Shown here piece by piece: positions 34,394 to 44,254 of a stretch of DNA of 64,000 nt. Both the position numbers and the translations under genes were made by a program. Numbering within the stretch: position 1 is the stretch's first letter; the number at the start of each line of letters is the position of its first letter. The notes under the pieces were generated by a model. It was given only the letters and a program-made list of their open reading frames with translations, had not been told where the DNA came from and did not search any database. The DNA comes from Devosia enhydra (lineage in GTDB: Bacteria; Pseudomonadota; Alphaproteobacteria; Rhizobiales; Devosiaceae): assembly GCF_900119845.1 (NCBI RefSeq), contig NZ_FPKU01000003.1, positions 551,990 through 615,989 of the forward strand, in the 5' to 3' direction.

Positions 34394-35578
34394 ATGTGGT
34401 CCCGATCCTACGCCGTCTATGTTCTGGCCCGCTTTGCCGGCATCTTCTCCACCCACCTCCTGCTGCTGGTGCTGGGGCTGGCGCTCTACGACCTGACCGA
34501 CAACGCCTTTTTCCTCGGCATCGCCGGGCTGATGATGTTCGCCCCGGCGCTGGCGCTGGTCTTCGTCACCGGGCTCGTCGTCGACCGGCATGACCGCAAG
34601 CAGGTGCTCGCCGCCGCCTTCCTGCTCGGGGCGCTCGGAGCCGGCGTCCTGACCTGGCATCAGGCCGAGCGGGGGCCGGAGGTCGTGCCCATCCTGCTGC
34701 TCTTCGTGCTCATCGGGGTGGTGCGGGCTTTCTACGCGCCCACCCTCAAGTCGCTGCTGATCAATATCGTGCCGCTCGCGCAGGTGCCGCGCGCGATCGC
34801 CTTCAACACCACCACCACCAAGGCCGCCGCCGTCACCGGACCGGTGGTGGGTGGCCTGCTCTATGCGACAGGGCCCGTGCATGCGCTGATGGCCGGCACG
34901 GTCGGCTTCGCCGTCGCCGTGGTCGCCGCCCTGCTGATCGGCCCGACCAGCCAGAAGCGCGTCTCGACGCCCCTGCGGCTCGGCGATCTCGTGGGCGGGG
35001 TCAGGACCATACTGTCCCACCGGCTGCTGTTTGCCGCCATGATGCTCGATCTGGTCGCGGTCATCCTTGGCGGCGCCACGGCCCTCCTGCCGGTCTATGG
35101 CCGCGACGTGCTGTTCATCGGGCCGGCGGAGATCGGATTGCTGCGCGCGGCGCCCGCAGCCGGCACGCTGCTTGCGGCCCTGCTGCTGGTCTGGCGCCCG
35201 TTGCACCGGCATACCGGCTGGGTGATGCTGGGCGCCATGGCCGGCTATGGCATCGGCATTCTCGTCTTCGGGCTCTCCACGCTCTACTGGCTCTCCTTTG
35301 CCGCCCTGTTCTTTGCCGGCGCCTGCGACATGATCAGCATCTTCGTGCGCGAGATCCTCATCCAGCTGCGTACGCCCGATGAAACGCGCGGACGCGTCAA
35401 TGCCATCAATGCGGTGTTCAATACCGGGGCCAACGAGATCGGCGATTTCCGCGCCGGGACGGCCGCCGCCCTCATCGGCGCGGTTCCGGCGGTGGTTATC
35501 GGGGGCATCAGCAGCGTCGGCATAGCCGCGCTCTGGGCGTGGCGCTATCCTGAGCTCAGGCGGATGGACCGGGTGTGA
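34394..35578 (+). CDS. MFS transporter (efflux type)
   Basis: 394-residue inner-membrane protein with about 11-12 hydrophobic segments. The loop motif between helices 2 and 3 reads GLVVDRHDRKQVL, the major facilitator signature. The organisation (short N terminus, helices from residue 5, ETRGRVNAINAVFNTGANEIGDFRAG late in the protein) is typical of the macrolide/siderophore-exporter-like branch. The substrate is unknown. No regulator gene is next to it. Confidence 0.88.
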   Translation: MWSRSYAVYVLARFAGIFSTHLLLLVLGLALYDLTDNAFFLGIAGLMMFAPALALVFVTGLVVDRHDRKQVLAAAFLLGALGAGVLTWHQAERGPEVVPILLLFVLIGVVRAFYAPTLKSLLINIVPLAQVPRAIAFNTTTTKAAAVTGPVVGGLLYATGPVHALMAGTVGFAVAVVAALLIGPTSQKRVSTPLRLGDLVGGVRTILSHRLLFAAMMLDLVAVILGGATALLPVYGRDVLFIGPAEIGLLRAAPAAGTLLAALLLVWRPLHRHTGWVMLGAMAGYGIGILVFGLSTLYWLSFAALFFAGACDMISIFVREILIQLRTPDETRGRVNAINAVFNTGANEIGDFRAGTAAALIGAVPAVVIGGISSVGIAALWAWRYPELRRMDRV

Positions 35579-35700
35579 ACCCGGTCGCTCCTCTCGGGCT
35601 GGTCCAGGAACCCGGCCAGCACGGTCTCCGAAACGATGCGACGATTAGGGTCCTTGCCGCGTCCGGCAGGCACCCATGATCAATGAGGCCAGATAGCGCT

Positions 35701-36036
35701 CTAGCGCTGCCGACCGCCGCCCTCCTCACCATCCGAGACACTGCTGCCGCGGTCATAGGTCGAGGGATTGTCGTTGGGGCTGCCAAGCGGCAATTCGCAC
35801 GAGGCGATGATGGTGTCGCCGCCGCGCATGAATGTCCGCTGCGGCAGGTTTTCCGTGATCGTGCGCGGGCCGGGCGGACAGATATAGCTTTTCCCGCCCC
35901 CGGGCATCGGCATGGGCTGGTCGATATCGGCCCAGCACGTGCAGGTGAACCCATCGGGCACCGACATGTTCTGGGCAAGAACGGGAGACGAGGCCGATGC
36001 CAGCATCAGGCCGAGGCAGACAAACGCGGCTTTCAT
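35701..36036 (-). CDS. Small secreted cysteine-containing protein of unknown function
   Basis: 111 residues from ATG 36036 (GGAG six bases ahead). The signal peptide MKAAFVCLGLMLASASSPVLA-Q is cleaved near residue 21. The mature part has CTCW, an ICPPGP segment and SCELPLG, then a low-complexity Ser/Gly/Glu tail. Four mature cysteines suggest two disulfides. No family was recognised. It lies just downstream of engB on the same strand. Confidence 0.6.
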   Translation of the reverse strand: MKAAFVCLGLMLASASSPVLAQNMSVPDGFTCTCWADIDQPMPMPGGGKSYICPPGPRTITENLPQRTFMRGGDTIIASCELPLGSPNDNPSTYDRGSSVSDGEEGGGRQR

Positions 36037-36086
36037 GATGAGCTCCATCACAACGCCCCCGCGCAGCCTCAACAATAGGTCAGCGA

Positions 36087-36752
36087 TCAGCCCGGTTGCA
36101 TCACACCTGCGTGATCGAGCAGTGCACCGATCTCGGCCCGGAGTTCGGCAATGCCCGTGCCCTTTTCGGACGAGGTCAGCATCACGCGCGGATGCGCAGC
36201 CGGCCGCTTGGCCACGGCCGCCTCGGTCTCGGCGATGATGCGGGCCAGCTCGGCATGGCCGGGCTTGTCGGCCTTGGTCAAGACGATCTGGTAGCTCACC
36301 GCCGCGCCATCGAGCTCGTTCATCACCGAGAGGTCGTTGGCCTTGGGGCCATGGCGCGCATCGACCAGCACATAGACGCGCCGCAGCGTCGCCCGGCCGG
36401 TAAGATAGGCGTGGATCAGCCGCGTCCAGGCCTCGACCTTGGGCTTGGGCGCCTGCGCGAAGCCATAGCCGGGCATGTCGACGATGCGCAGCGGCTCCGA
36501 ATAGGCTTCGAAAATGTTGAGTTCCTGCGTCCGCCCCGGCGTGTTCGAGGTGCGGGCGAGCGCACTCGTGCCGGCCAGCGCATTGATCAGCGAGGACTTG
36601 CCGACATTGGAGCGGCCGGCGAAGGCGATCTCCAGCCTGTCCATGGGCGGCAGATCGGCAATGCGCACGCAGCCCTTCACGAAGGTGAAGGGGCGGAGGA
36701 AGAGGAGGCGCCCGCGTTCGAGCGCTTCAGGGGTGTAGACGGCCTGTGTCAT
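36087..36752 (-). CDS. engB: Ribosome biogenesis GTP-binding protein EngB/YihA/YsxC
   Basis: 221-residue GTPase needed for 50S subunit assembly. G1 is [14 protein letters not shown] near residue 47, G2 [10 protein letters not shown]3 DMPGYGFA and G4 TKADK, all in family spacing. Last of the rpmH-rnpA-yidC-engB minus-strand cluster, 70 bases after the yidC stop. Confidence 0.95.
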   Translation of the reverse strand: MTQAVYTPEALERGRLLFLRPFTFVKGCVRIADLPPMDRLEIAFAGRSNVGKSSLINALAGTSALARTSNTPGRTQELNIFEAYSEPLRIVDMPGYGFAQAPKPKVEAWTRLIHAYLTGRATLRRVYVLVDARHGPKANDLSVMNELDGAAVSYQIVLTKADKPGHAELARIIAETEAAVAKRPAAHPRVMLTSSEKGTGIAELRAEIGALLDHAGVMQPG

Positions 36753-36822
36753 TGTCTTTGCCGTCCTTGTCGGCGGCCTGCGCGGCGGGGCTGAGGCCTT
36801 TACGCCTCACGCCCTGTGGCGC

Positions 36823-38664
36823 TCAGGCCTTGGGCTTTTCAGCCGTTGCGGGGCGCGGCTTGCGGCGGAACGAACTGATGATGTTGCCGAAGAGATCGAC
36901 CTCCACCCCGTGCCGCTTCATGATGATCCACTGCTGGGTGATCGAGAGGAAGTTGTTCCAAGCCCAGTAGATCACGAGACCGGCCGGGAAGGTGCCGAGC
37001 ATGAAGGTAAAGAGGATCGGCATCAGCGAGAAGATCATCGCCTGCGTCGGATCGGGCGGCGGCGGGTTCAGCTTCATCTGCACCCACATGGTGATGCCCA
37101 TGATCACCGGCCACACGCCGATGCCGAGGAAGCTGCCGATGATCGGCACGTTGCGCGGCTCATAGGGCAGAAGGCCGAACAGATTGAAGATCGAGGTCGG
37201 GTCCTGCGCTGCAAGATCCTGGATCCAGCCAAAGAACGGGGCATGGCGCATCTCGAGGCTGATGAACAGCACGGTGTAGAGCGCAAAGAACACCGGGATC
37301 TGGATCAGGATCGGCCAGCAGCCCGAAAGCGGATTGATCTTCTCTTTCTTGTAGAGCTCCATCATGGCCTGCTGCATGGCCACGCGGTCTTCCTTGTGGC
37401 GATCCTGGATCGCCTTCATTTCCGGCTGCACGCGGCGCATGGCCGCCATCGAGGCATAGGAGCGGTTGGCCAGCGGGAAGAAGATCGCCTTCACGCCCAC
37501 CGTCAGCGCCAGGATGGCGAGGCCGAAATTGCCCAGCACATGGTTGAGCCAGCTCAAGATGTGGAACATCGGCTTGGTGATGAAATGCAGCCAGCCCCAG
37601 TCGATCAGCAGTTCGAGCCGGTCGAAGCCGTAATCGCGCTCATAGGAGGCGATGACCGCCTCTTCCTTGGCGCCGGCGAAGGCAAAGCTCTCATGGGTGG
37701 CGGTGGCGCCAGCGGCAACCACGACCGGCGCAGTCTCGACGACGCTCGTCTGGTAGGTGTCGACCCCTGCCGGGTTTGAATAGGAGAAGCGGGCATTCAC
37801 CGCGGCATCGGGGCGCGGCAGGACGGCGGTGGCCCAGTATTTGTCGGTGATGCCGATCCAGCCCGTGGTGTTGGACACGTCGACCTGCCGTTCGTTCTGC
37901 AGGTCGTGATATTTGCGCGCAACCCAGTTGTTGCTGCCCAGAACGCCGAGCGGCCCCTCATGCTGGATATAGAAGTTCTGCACCTGCGGCGTGCCCTGGC
38001 GCACGACGCGCGCGAAGGGGTAGAGCGCCACATCGCCCGTGCCGGTATTCTGCACCGACTGGGTGATGGTGAAGAGATAGTGGTCGTCCACGGAAATGGT
38101 GCGGCGGAAGACGAGGCCCTGCCCATTGTCCCAGGCAAGAACGACCGGCTGGCCAACCGATACGGCGCTGCCGCTCTCAACCGCCCAGGGCGTATTGGTG
38201 TCAGGCACCGCGATGCCCGAGGTACCGGCGGGCACCCAGCCCTGCTCGATATAATAGCCGCCCGGCGCGCCAGCCGGGGAGAGCAGCGTGATGATCGGGC
38301 TGTCGGCCGCGATGGTCTCGCGATAATCCTTGAGCCGCAGATCGTCGATGCGGGCGCCCGTGAGGTTGATCGAGCCGGTGAGGTCGGGGGTGTCGATGGC
38401 GACGCGCGGGCTTGCGGCAACCGCCTCTTGGCGGGTGGCATAGACGGCAACGCCCGGCACGCCGGCGGCGGGCACCGTGCCCGAGCCTTCGGTCGAAGGG
38501 GTAGCGAGCCCGGCATCCTGGGCGGCCTGCTGCTGGGCCTGCTCGATCTCGGCGCGGCGCTGGGCCTGTTCGAGCTGCGGGCCGGCAACGAAGAATTGCC
38601 ATCCAAAGAGCACGATGACGCTCAGGACGATGGCAAGGATCATGTTGCGATTGTCAGGGGTCAT
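36823..38664 (-). CDS. yidC: Membrane protein insertase YidC
   Basis: 613-residue insertase that places proteins into the inner membrane alone or with SecYEG. One N-terminal anchor (MILAIVLSVIVLFGWQFFV) is followed by the large periplasmic beta-sandwich (about residues 65-360), as in Gram-negative YidC. The conserved five-helix Oxa1 core spans about 370-590 (FGLAILALTVGVKAIFFPL, NPLSGCWPILIQIPVFFAL). The family's membrane-embedded Arg may be the one in LANRSYASM. A basic tail ends PRPATAEKPKA. It starts two bases after the rnpA stop. Confidence 0.96.
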   Translation of the reverse strand: MTPDNRNMILAIVLSVIVLFGWQFFVAGPQLEQAQRRAEIEQAQQQAAQDAGLATPSTEGSGTVPAAGVPGVAVYATRQEAVAASPRVAIDTPDLTGSINLTGARIDDLRLKDYRETIAADSPIITLLSPAGAPGGYYIEQGWVPAGTSGIAVPDTNTPWAVESGSAVSVGQPVVLAWDNGQGLVFRRTISVDDHYLFTITQSVQNTGTGDVALYPFARVVRQGTPQVQNFYIQHEGPLGVLGSNNWVARKYHDLQNERQVDVSNTTGWIGITDKYWATAVLPRPDAAVNARFSYSNPAGVDTYQTSVVETAPVVVAAGATATHESFAFAGAKEEAVIASYERDYGFDRLELLIDWGWLHFITKPMFHILSWLNHVLGNFGLAILALTVGVKAIFFPLANRSYASMAAMRRVQPEMKAIQDRHKEDRVAMQQAMMELYKKEKINPLSGCWPILIQIPVFFALYTVLFISLEMRHAPFFGWIQDLAAQDPTSIFNLFGLLPYEPRNVPIIGSFLGIGVWPVIMGITMWVQMKLNPPPPDPTQAMIFSLMPILFTFMLGTFPAGLVIYWAWNNFLSITQQWIIMKRHGVEVDLFGNIISSFRRKPRPATAEKPKA

Positions 38665-38666
38665 GC

Positions 38667-39071
38667 TCAGGGGTTCCGGGGCCGGTCGGCGGCTTTTGCG
38701 TGGACTTTGTCGATCGCGCTGGCAAGGTCGGCCAGAAGCGCGGAAAAGGGCTGGCCCAGCGCTTCGCGCCGGCCGACCATCACATAGTCAGTATCGGGGC
38801 GGAAGCGAAGGGCCGAGGCGCGGGCAGCGGCGCGAAACCGGCGCTTGATGCGGTTGCGCTCGGGTGCGTTGCCCGTCTTCTTGGTCACGGTGAAGCCGAT
38901 GCCGGGCTCGGCCGCTTCGACCGCTATGGCCTGCAGCGTAAACGCCGAACGCCCGGCGCGTCTGCCCCGGGCGGCCTTCAGGAACTGCGTCCTCTTGCTC
39001 AGCCGCCGCAGTCGCGCCGGCTGGGGCGCGTCGTGCAGCGTCGATCCGGCATCGCCGATGTCGGCCGACAT
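38667..39071 (-). CDS. rnpA: Ribonuclease P protein component
   Basis: 134-residue basic protein cofactor of RNase P, which matures tRNA 5' ends. The RNR motif reads APERNRIKRRFR near residue 70. RLSKRTQFLKA and the end DYVMVGRREAL also fit. It carries about 20 extra residues before the usual start, so an internal start is possible. It begins 12 bases after rpmH, the near-universal arrangement. Confidence 0.93.
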   Translation of the reverse strand: MSADIGDAGSTLHDAPQPARLRRLSKRTQFLKAARGRRAGRSAFTLQAIAVEAAEPGIGFTVTKKTGNAPERNRIKRRFRAAARASALRFRPDTDYVMVGRREALGQPFSALLADLASAIDKVHAKAADRPRNP

Positions 39072-39083
39072 CGGGCTCCGGCC

Positions 39084-39218
39084 TTAGGCGCTGAGCTTCT
39101 TGCGGCCAACGGCGCGGCGCAGATTCAGGATCTTCCGGCCATTCTTGGTTGCCATGCGGGCGCGAAAGCCATGACGGCGGGTGCGAACGAGCTTGCTCGG
39201 CTGGTATGTACGTTTCAT
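39084..39218 (-). CDS. rpmH: Large ribosomal subunit protein bL34
   Basis: 44-residue ribosomal protein, [20 protein letters not shown] at the start and GRKKLSA at the end, the standard L34 sequence. The frame stays open upstream for about 130 codons, but the family length and the promoter position fix ATG 39218 as the start. First gene of the cluster. Confidence 0.97.
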   Translation of the reverse strand: MKRTYQPSKLVRTRRHGFRARMATKNGRKILNLRRAVGRKKLSA

Positions 39219-39544
39219 GGGCTCAGACCACGCCGGGCGCGGTTCCTCTACTCGATCTGGCGCAAGACGGGATCCGCAGGAAACGAAACGTCGTTTCGCG
39301 CGCTCCTGCGGCGGTTGGCCGGGCTTATAGGGAATCGTCCGGGCCAAGTCAACGCGACGAAACGGTCCTCGAGCCCCCCAAATGTCGCATCCGCCCCGTT
39401 GCGGCGCCTTATCTTCCGCCCCCGCCGTCACGCCCGCCTCAACTCCCGGTGACACGGGGCGACATCGGCGCGCGATTGGCCTAAGCAGGTCTGGCGGTCC
39501 GGCGCTGAGCCAAGGGGCCTGCCCAGAGTTCCAGCCAGGATCCC
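39219..39544. other. 326-bp intergenic region with the rpmH leader
   Basis: No gene was seen. It holds the rpmH promoter at 39324-39352 and a leader of roughly 100 bases. The rest, towards the divergent TVP38-family gene, shows no clear motif. Confidence 0.6.
39324..39352 (-). promoter_or_regulatory. Strong sigma-70-type promoter of rpmH-rnpA-yidC-engB
   Basis: On the minus strand TTGACT (39347-39352), a 17-base spacer and TATAAG (39324-39329). The predicted start near 39317 gives a leader of about 100 bases. Both boxes are close to consensus, fitting a highly expressed ribosomal-protein gene. Confidence 0.8.
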
Positions 39545-40402
39545 TTGCGCCCCTCATCGGCCAGCCCGCCCGTCCTTCAGAGCCGCAGAGCGCCCCGCCG
39601 CGCAGCATCGGGCGTCCGACGCTGGCTGCCCCTCCTCGCCATCGCCGTGGTGCTGGCCGGCGCGCTCGGCCTCGGGCTCAATCGCCTCTTTGATTTTGAC
39701 GCGCTGGCGCTCAATTACCAGCATGTTGCGGTGTGGGTCGATGCCAATCCGGCTCTCGCCATCGCTCTCACCATCCTCATCTATGTCGCGGCCACCGCCG
39801 CCAGCCTGCCGGCGGGCTGGATCATGACGGTGGCGGTGGGGCTGCTCTTTGGCTGGTGGGTGGGCGGGGCCATCGCGCTTTTTTCCGCAACCACGGGAGC
39901 GTGCCTGCTGTTCCTTGCCGCGCGCTCGGCCCTCTCGCCGCTGTTTGCCCACATGGCCGGCCCGTGGACCGACCGGCTGGCCGAAGGCTTCCGGGCCGAC
40001 GCGGCCAATTACCTCCTGTTCCTGAGGCTCGCGCCGATCATTCCGTTCAGCCTCGTCAACATCGTGCCCGCGCTGTTTGCGGTGCCGTTCCGCACCTATG
40101 CGTGGACGACGCTGGTCGGGATCATCCCCGGCACCATCGCCTATGTCACCGCCGGGGCGGGGCTCAGGGCCATCGTTGCCGAGCGCGGCGAAGCCTGCCT
40201 CGCGGGGGTCTCGCCCTGTGGCACGCCCTTCGGGCCGGCCGACCTCCTCGCCCCCCAGATGCTGGTCGCCTTTCTGCTTTTGGCTGTTGTCGCGCTCATC
40301 CCGGTGCTATTGAAGCGTCTCCGGCCGACGCTCGCGCAGCCCTCCCGGCCCTCTGTCGAACCCGAAGGACTGCCGCGCCGTGACCGAGAGGATGACACCT
40401 GA
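39545..40402 (+). CDS. TVP38/TMEM64 (SNARE-associated, DedA-like) membrane protein
   Basis: 285-residue inner-membrane protein, apparently starting at TTG. About six hydrophobic segments. The family core is visible in [27 protein letters not shown] and [18 protein letters not shown]. DedA/TVP38 proteins are linked to lipid scrambling and proton-dependent transport, with no settled role in bacteria. It overlaps the next gene by up to 23 bases, and TVP38 proteins are known paired with or fused to that type of flavoprotein. Confidence 0.88.
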   Translation: MRPSSASPPVLQSRRAPRRAASGVRRWLPLLAIAVVLAGALGLGLNRLFDFDALALNYQHVAVWVDANPALAIALTILIYVAATAASLPAGWIMTVAVGLLFGWWVGGAIALFSATTGACLLFLAARSALSPLFAHMAGPWTDRLAEGFRADAANYLLFLRLAPIIPFSLVNIVPALFAVPFRTYAWTTLVGIIPGTIAYVTAGAGLRAIVAERGEACLAGVSPCGTPFGPADLLAPQMLVAFLLLAVVALIPVLLKRLRPTLAQPSRPSVEPEGLPRRDREDDT

Positions 40403-41816
40403 TCTCTGCGTGATCGGCGCAGGTTCGGCGGGCCTGAGCGTTGCCGCCGCGGCCCGCGCCTTCGGGGCGTCGGTGGTGCTCATCGAGCGCGCAAAGATGG
40501 GCGGGGATTGCCTCAACAGCGGCTGCGTGCCCTCCAAGGCGCTGATCGCGGCGGGCTATCGGGCGCACGCCATGCGCAACGCCCAGGCCTATGGCATCAC
40601 GCCCGAAGAGCCGCGCATCCAGTTCCGCAAGGTGCATGACCATGTCCAGAAGGTCATCGCCGGCATCGCCCCGCACGATTCGGAGGCGCGTTTCCGCGCC
40701 ATGGGCTGCACTGTGCTCATCGGGGAGGCGCGCTTCACCGATCCGCGCACCGTGATGGTTGGCGAAGCCGAAATCAGGGCCCGCCGCTTCGTCATCGCCA
40801 CCGGGGCCAGGCCGGTCGTGCCTGCCATTCCCGGGCTCGACGCGGTGCCGTATTTCACCTCCGAGACGATTTTCGACAACACGCGAAAGCTCACACACCT
40901 GCTCATCGTTGGCGGCGGGCCGATGGGGCTCGAACTGGCGCAGGCCTATCGCCGGCTGGGCTCGGAGGTGACGGTGGTCGAAGCGGGCACCCCGCTCGGC
41001 CGCACCGACCCCGAACTGGCCGCAGTCGCGCTCAACCGGCTGGCGCGCGACGGGGTGGCGATCCGCGCCAATACCGCAGTCGAACGCGTCATCGCGCGCA
41101 GCATGGGCATCGGCGTCGTCATCCGCTCCGAAAATGGCGAGGAGCGGCTCGACGTTTCTCACATCCTTCTCGCCACCGGCCGCAAGCCCAACCTCGAGGG
41201 GCTTGATCTGCAAAAGGCGCGCATCCGCACCCGCAAGGATGCGCCCGACAGGATCGTGCTCTCGGCCGGCCTGCGCACCAGCAACCGGCGCGTCTATGCC
41301 ATCGGCGATGCGGCGGGCGGGGCGCAGTTCACCCATCTCGCCAGCTATCAGGCGGGTCTCGTGATCCGCAACGCGCTCTTCGGCCTGCCGGTCCGGCAGA
41401 ACCCCGACATCATCCCGGTCGCGACCTATACCGATCCCGAGATCGGGCAGGTCGGGCTCACCGAACCCGAAGCGCGCAAAAGGCTGGGGGACCGGTTCCG
41501 CATCCTCAGGGCGAGCTTTGGCGAGAACGACCGGGCGCGCACCGAGCTCGAGACGCATGGGCTCGCCAAGCTGATCACCGATCGCCGCGGCCGCATCCTG
41601 GGCGGTTCGGTGGTGGGCCCGGGCGCAGGCGAACTCACGGCGTTTTTCGCCTTCTGCGTTGCCAACAAGCTGTCGGCCCGGCACCTGATGGCGTTCGTGG
41701 CCCCCTACCCGACCCTGACCGAAATCGTGAAGCGGCTGGGCACCGAATATTATCGCGAGGCGGCGCAGAACCCGCTGCTGCAAAAAATCATGGCGCTGGT
41801 GCGCAGGCTGCCCTGA
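40380..41816 (+). CDS. Mercuric-reductase-like FAD disulfide oxidoreductase
   Basis: 478-residue flavoprotein of the dihydrolipoamide dehydrogenase/MerA class. FAD motif GAGSAG (13-18), redox disulfide Cys44/Cys49 in GGDCLNSGCVPSKAL, a second dinucleotide motif in IVGGGPMGLELAQAYRRLGS, and YAIGDAAGG before the dimer domain. The catalytic His-x4-Glu of lipoamide dehydrogenase (HPTLHE) reads YPTLTE. It lacks the N-terminal HMA domain and C-terminal cysteines of mercuric reductase, so mercury reduction is unlikely. GTG 40380 or ATG 40392 could be the start. Coupled to the TVP38-family gene. Confidence 0.85.
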   Translation: MTERMTPDLCVIGAGSAGLSVAAAARAFGASVVLIERAKMGGDCLNSGCVPSKALIAAGYRAHAMRNAQAYGITPEEPRIQFRKVHDHVQKVIAGIAPHDSEARFRAMGCTVLIGEARFTDPRTVMVGEAEIRARRFVIATGARPVVPAIPGLDAVPYFTSETIFDNTRKLTHLLIVGGGPMGLELAQAYRRLGSEVTVVEAGTPLGRTDPELAAVALNRLARDGVAIRANTAVERVIARSMGIGVVIRSENGEERLDVSHILLATGRKPNLEGLDLQKARIRTRKDAPDRIVLSAGLRTSNRRVYAIGDAAGGAQFTHLASYQAGLVIRNALFGLPVRQNPDIIPVATYTDPEIGQVGLTEPEARKRLGDRFRILRASFGENDRARTELETHGLAKLITDRRGRILGGSVVGPGAGELTAFFAFCVANKLSARHLMAFVAPYPTLTEIVKRLGTEYYREAAQNPLLQKIMALVRRLP

Positions 41817-41825
41817 TCATCGCCC

Positions 41826-42554
41826 TCAGATGGCGATGGCGGGTCCGAGCGCCACGATCGGCCCGGTCGGGCTCCCCGTCGGCGAACCGCCCTCGGGCTC
41901 GAGGCTGACGGCCAGCGTCGCGCCGGCGCCCAGCTCGCCTCTCAGCGGTTCGCTCACCGGCACGGCGCTGCGCGCCACCGGGATCACGCCCATCGAGACC
42001 GGCGCGGCGCTGCCCGCGATCAGCCAGAGCTCGTAGTCGCGCTGCGGCACTGCCGCACCCGATAGCGGAGCAAGGCGCACCGTGGCGCTCGCCGCATCGT
42101 AGAAAGCGACGAATTCGACCCCGCTGCCTTCCTGGGCGCGCAGCGCCGCCACCAGTTGCGTGGCAAGAACGGTGGGGTCGGCCGGCGCCGGCCGCATCAG
42201 GGCAAGGCTCGTCGTTACCACCGCAACCGCCAAGGCGCCGGCGGCAAGGCCGCGCCAGAGCGCGAGGGAATCCCACCAGCCCGCCTTGCGCGCGTTCGCC
42301 GGCTCAAAGAGCCTCGCCTCGATCCGCGCAAAACCTGCCGCCGGCGGCTGCACCGGTTCGAACTCGCCATCAAGGCTCGCAAACCGCGCCTGCCAGCCGG
42401 CCAAGAGGGCGGCAAGCCCCGGCTCGTCGGCGAGCCGGGCGGCAAAGGCGGCGCGATCGGCAGGCGAAAGCAGGCCCAGCGCATATTCCGCCGCCAGCAC
42501 GCTGTCGCGATCGCTTTCACCGATGTCGTCGTCCACGCTCACCGTTCGAGGCAC
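41826..42554 (-). CDS. Anti-sigma factor (RskA/anti-sigma-K type)
   Basis: 242-residue single-pass membrane protein. The N-terminal cytosolic helical domain (about 15-90; AAEYALGLLSPADRAAFAARL) binds the sigma factor; a membrane helix lies at about 103-123 (GLAAGALAVAVVTTSLAL). The periplasmic RskA domain follows at about 130-240, with ELWLIAGSAAPVSMGVI. No Zn-binding HxxxCxxC was seen. Its start overlaps the sigma gene by 16 bases. It presumably releases the ECF factor after regulated proteolysis. Confidence 0.85.
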   Translation of the reverse strand: MPRTVSVDDDIGESDRDSVLAAEYALGLLSPADRAAFAARLADEPGLAALLAGWQARFASLDGEFEPVQPPAAGFARIEARLFEPANARKAGWWDSLALWRGLAAGALAVAVVTTSLALMRPAPADPTVLATQLVAALRAQEGSGVEFVAFYDAASATVRLAPLSGAAVPQRDYELWLIAGSAAPVSMGVIPVARSAVPVSEPLRGELGAGATLAVSLEPEGGSPTGSPTGPIVALGPAIAI

Positions 42555-43084
42555 TCCCTGAGGCGGATGAGGCTGCGCCGCAGCCAGGTCCGCATGGTAT
42601 TGAGCGGCACGCTGTGGCGTGTCGCCAGCTCTTCATAGCTCAGCCCATCGAGATAGGCGCCGCGCACCGCATCGGCGCGCGCCGGCTCGAGCTCGGCCAG
42701 GCAGCGGGCGATCCCGGCCGAATCGTCCCCGGCCATGGCGGCCATCTCCGGGTCCGGCGCCTGATCGGCTATGTCATAGGCGGCGTCGACATCGGCAGCC
42801 GGGGGCCGCCGGCCCCTCAGGCGATCGAGGCAGTGGTTGCGCATCACCGCCACCAGCCAGCTGATGGGGCTGGCCCCGCCGCCGGCGAAGCGGCCGGCGC
42901 GCTGCCAGATCTTGATATAGACCTCCTGCAGCGCCTCCTCGGCTTCAGCCCTGTTGCGAAGAATACGAAGCGCGACGCCGAAAAGTTTCGCGCCGGTCAG
43001 ATCGTAAAGACGCCGGAACGCCGCGCGGTCGCCGAGCGCGACGCGCGAAAGCAGCTGGGAAAGATCGTCGCTCGACACGGCCAT
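42539..43084 (-). CDS. ECF RNA polymerase sigma factor
   Basis: 181-residue extracytoplasmic-function sigma factor close to the SigK group. Region 2 covers about 15-80 (LYDLTGAKLFGVALRIL, EEALQEVYIKIWQRA); region 4 covers about 120-178, with LSYEELATRHSVPLNTMRTW as recognition helix-turn-helix. It is co-transcribed with its membrane anti-sigma factor. The 163-bp upstream region shows no obvious self-recognised promoter. Confidence 0.9.
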   Translation of the reverse strand: MAVSSDDLSQLLSRVALGDRAAFRRLYDLTGAKLFGVALRILRNRAEAEEALQEVYIKIWQRAGRFAGGGASPISWLVAVMRNHCLDRLRGRRPPAADVDAAYDIADQAPDPEMAAMAGDDSAGIARCLAELEPARADAVRGAYLDGLSYEELATRHSVPLNTMRTWLRRSLIRLRECLER

Positions 43085-43277
43085 GGCGCGACCCTAGCCG
43101 GCCCGGAGCCGCAAGGCCAGATGTCTCGGGCACCTTGGCGCGCCTCGCGCGTTCAAGGGCGGAGGTTGCAGCGGAAAACTGCCGCAATCATTGCTCTACA
43201 AGACCCCAGGCGGTTTCACCGCCGGTGATTTTTCACTATAGCAGCTTGTGCCCGCGCCCGATCTCCGGAAGTTCCTG

Positions 43278-44168
43278 ATGCCCGATACCGAAGCCTTCTC
43301 CCGCGATGCCGCCATCCTCGCCCAGGCCCTGCCCTATATGCAGCGCTACGAGGGCAAGACCGTCGTGGTCAAATATGGCGGCCATGCCATGGGCGATCTC
43401 AAGCTCGGCCAGGGCTTTGCCCGCGACATCGCGCTGCTCAAGCAGTCCAAGGTCAACCCCATCGTGGTGCATGGCGGCGGGCCGCAGATCGCGGCGATGC
43501 TGGCCAAGCTGGGCATCGAGAGCAAGTTCGAGGGCGGCCTGCGCGTTACCGACCAGCGCACGATGGAAATCGTCGAGATGGTGCTGGCCGGCTCGATCAA
43601 CAAGGAAATCGTGGCGCTCATCAATGCCGAGGGCGAATGGGCCATCGGGCTCTGCGGCAAGGATGGCAACATGGTCTTTGCCAGGAAGGCCGAAAAGAAG
43701 TTCCGCGATCCCGGCTCCAATATCGAGCGGGTGCTCGATCTGGGCTTTGTCGGCGAACCGATCGAGGTCGACCGCACGCTGCTCGATCTTCTGGCGCGCT
43801 CCGAGATGATCCCGGTGATCGCGCCCGTCGCGCCGGGCCGCGACGGGGCGACCTACAACATCAATGCCGATACCTTCGCGGGTGCCATCGCCGGTTCGCT
43901 CGGGGCCAAGCGGCTCTTGTTCCTCACCGATGTCGATGGCGTGCTCGACAAGGACAAGAAGCTCATTCCCGAATTGTCGATGCGCGAGGCCAAGCAGCTG
44001 ATCGCCGAGGGCGTCATATCGGGCGGGATGATCCCGAAGGTCGAAACCTGCTTCGAGGCACTCGATTCGGGCGTCGAGGGCGTGGTCATCCTCAACGGCA
44101 AGACCCCGCATGTGGTGCTGGTGGAACTCTTCACCGAGCATGGCGCCGGCACGCTGCTCGTGCGTTGA
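43278..44168 (+). CDS. argB: Acetylglutamate kinase ArgB
   Basis: Second step of arginine synthesis: phosphorylates N-acetyl-L-glutamate. 296 residues from ATG 43278, which has GGAAG eight bases ahead and gives the family length; GTG 43248 in frame is less likely. Motifs: [11 protein letters not shown] (ATP-binding Lys), VVHGGGPQI (substrate Gly-rich loop), [16 protein letters not shown] and [10 protein letters not shown]. The N-terminal helix before the kinase fold is the kind found in hexameric, arginine-inhibited enzymes. Confidence 0.96.
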   Translation: MPDTEAFSRDAAILAQALPYMQRYEGKTVVVKYGGHAMGDLKLGQGFARDIALLKQSKVNPIVVHGGGPQIAAMLAKLGIESKFEGGLRVTDQRTMEIVEMVLAGSINKEIVALINAEGEWAIGLCGKDGNMVFARKAEKKFRDPGSNIERVLDLGFVGEPIEVDRTLLDLLARSEMIPVIAPVAPGRDGATYNINADTFAGAIAGSLGAKRLLFLTDVDGVLDKDKKLIPELSMREAKQLIAEGVISGGMIPKVETCFEALDSGVEGVVILNGKTPHVVLVELFTEHGAGTLLVR

Positions 44169-44254
44169 GGCGCTGAGCGAAAGCCATTCAGCGGCGGTTC
44201 AGCGCCGGGCGACGATATCAACAGGGCCGATGCGATCGGCTCAAGGGGACGAAG

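Noticed and set aside
39219-39608. 130-codon upstream extension of rpmH
   Set aside because: L34 has a fixed length of about 44 residues, and the extension would run through the promoter at 39324-39352.
40380-41816. Mercuric reductase (mer operon)
   Set aside because: No HMA domain, no C-terminal cysteine pair and no merR, merT or merP genes nearby.
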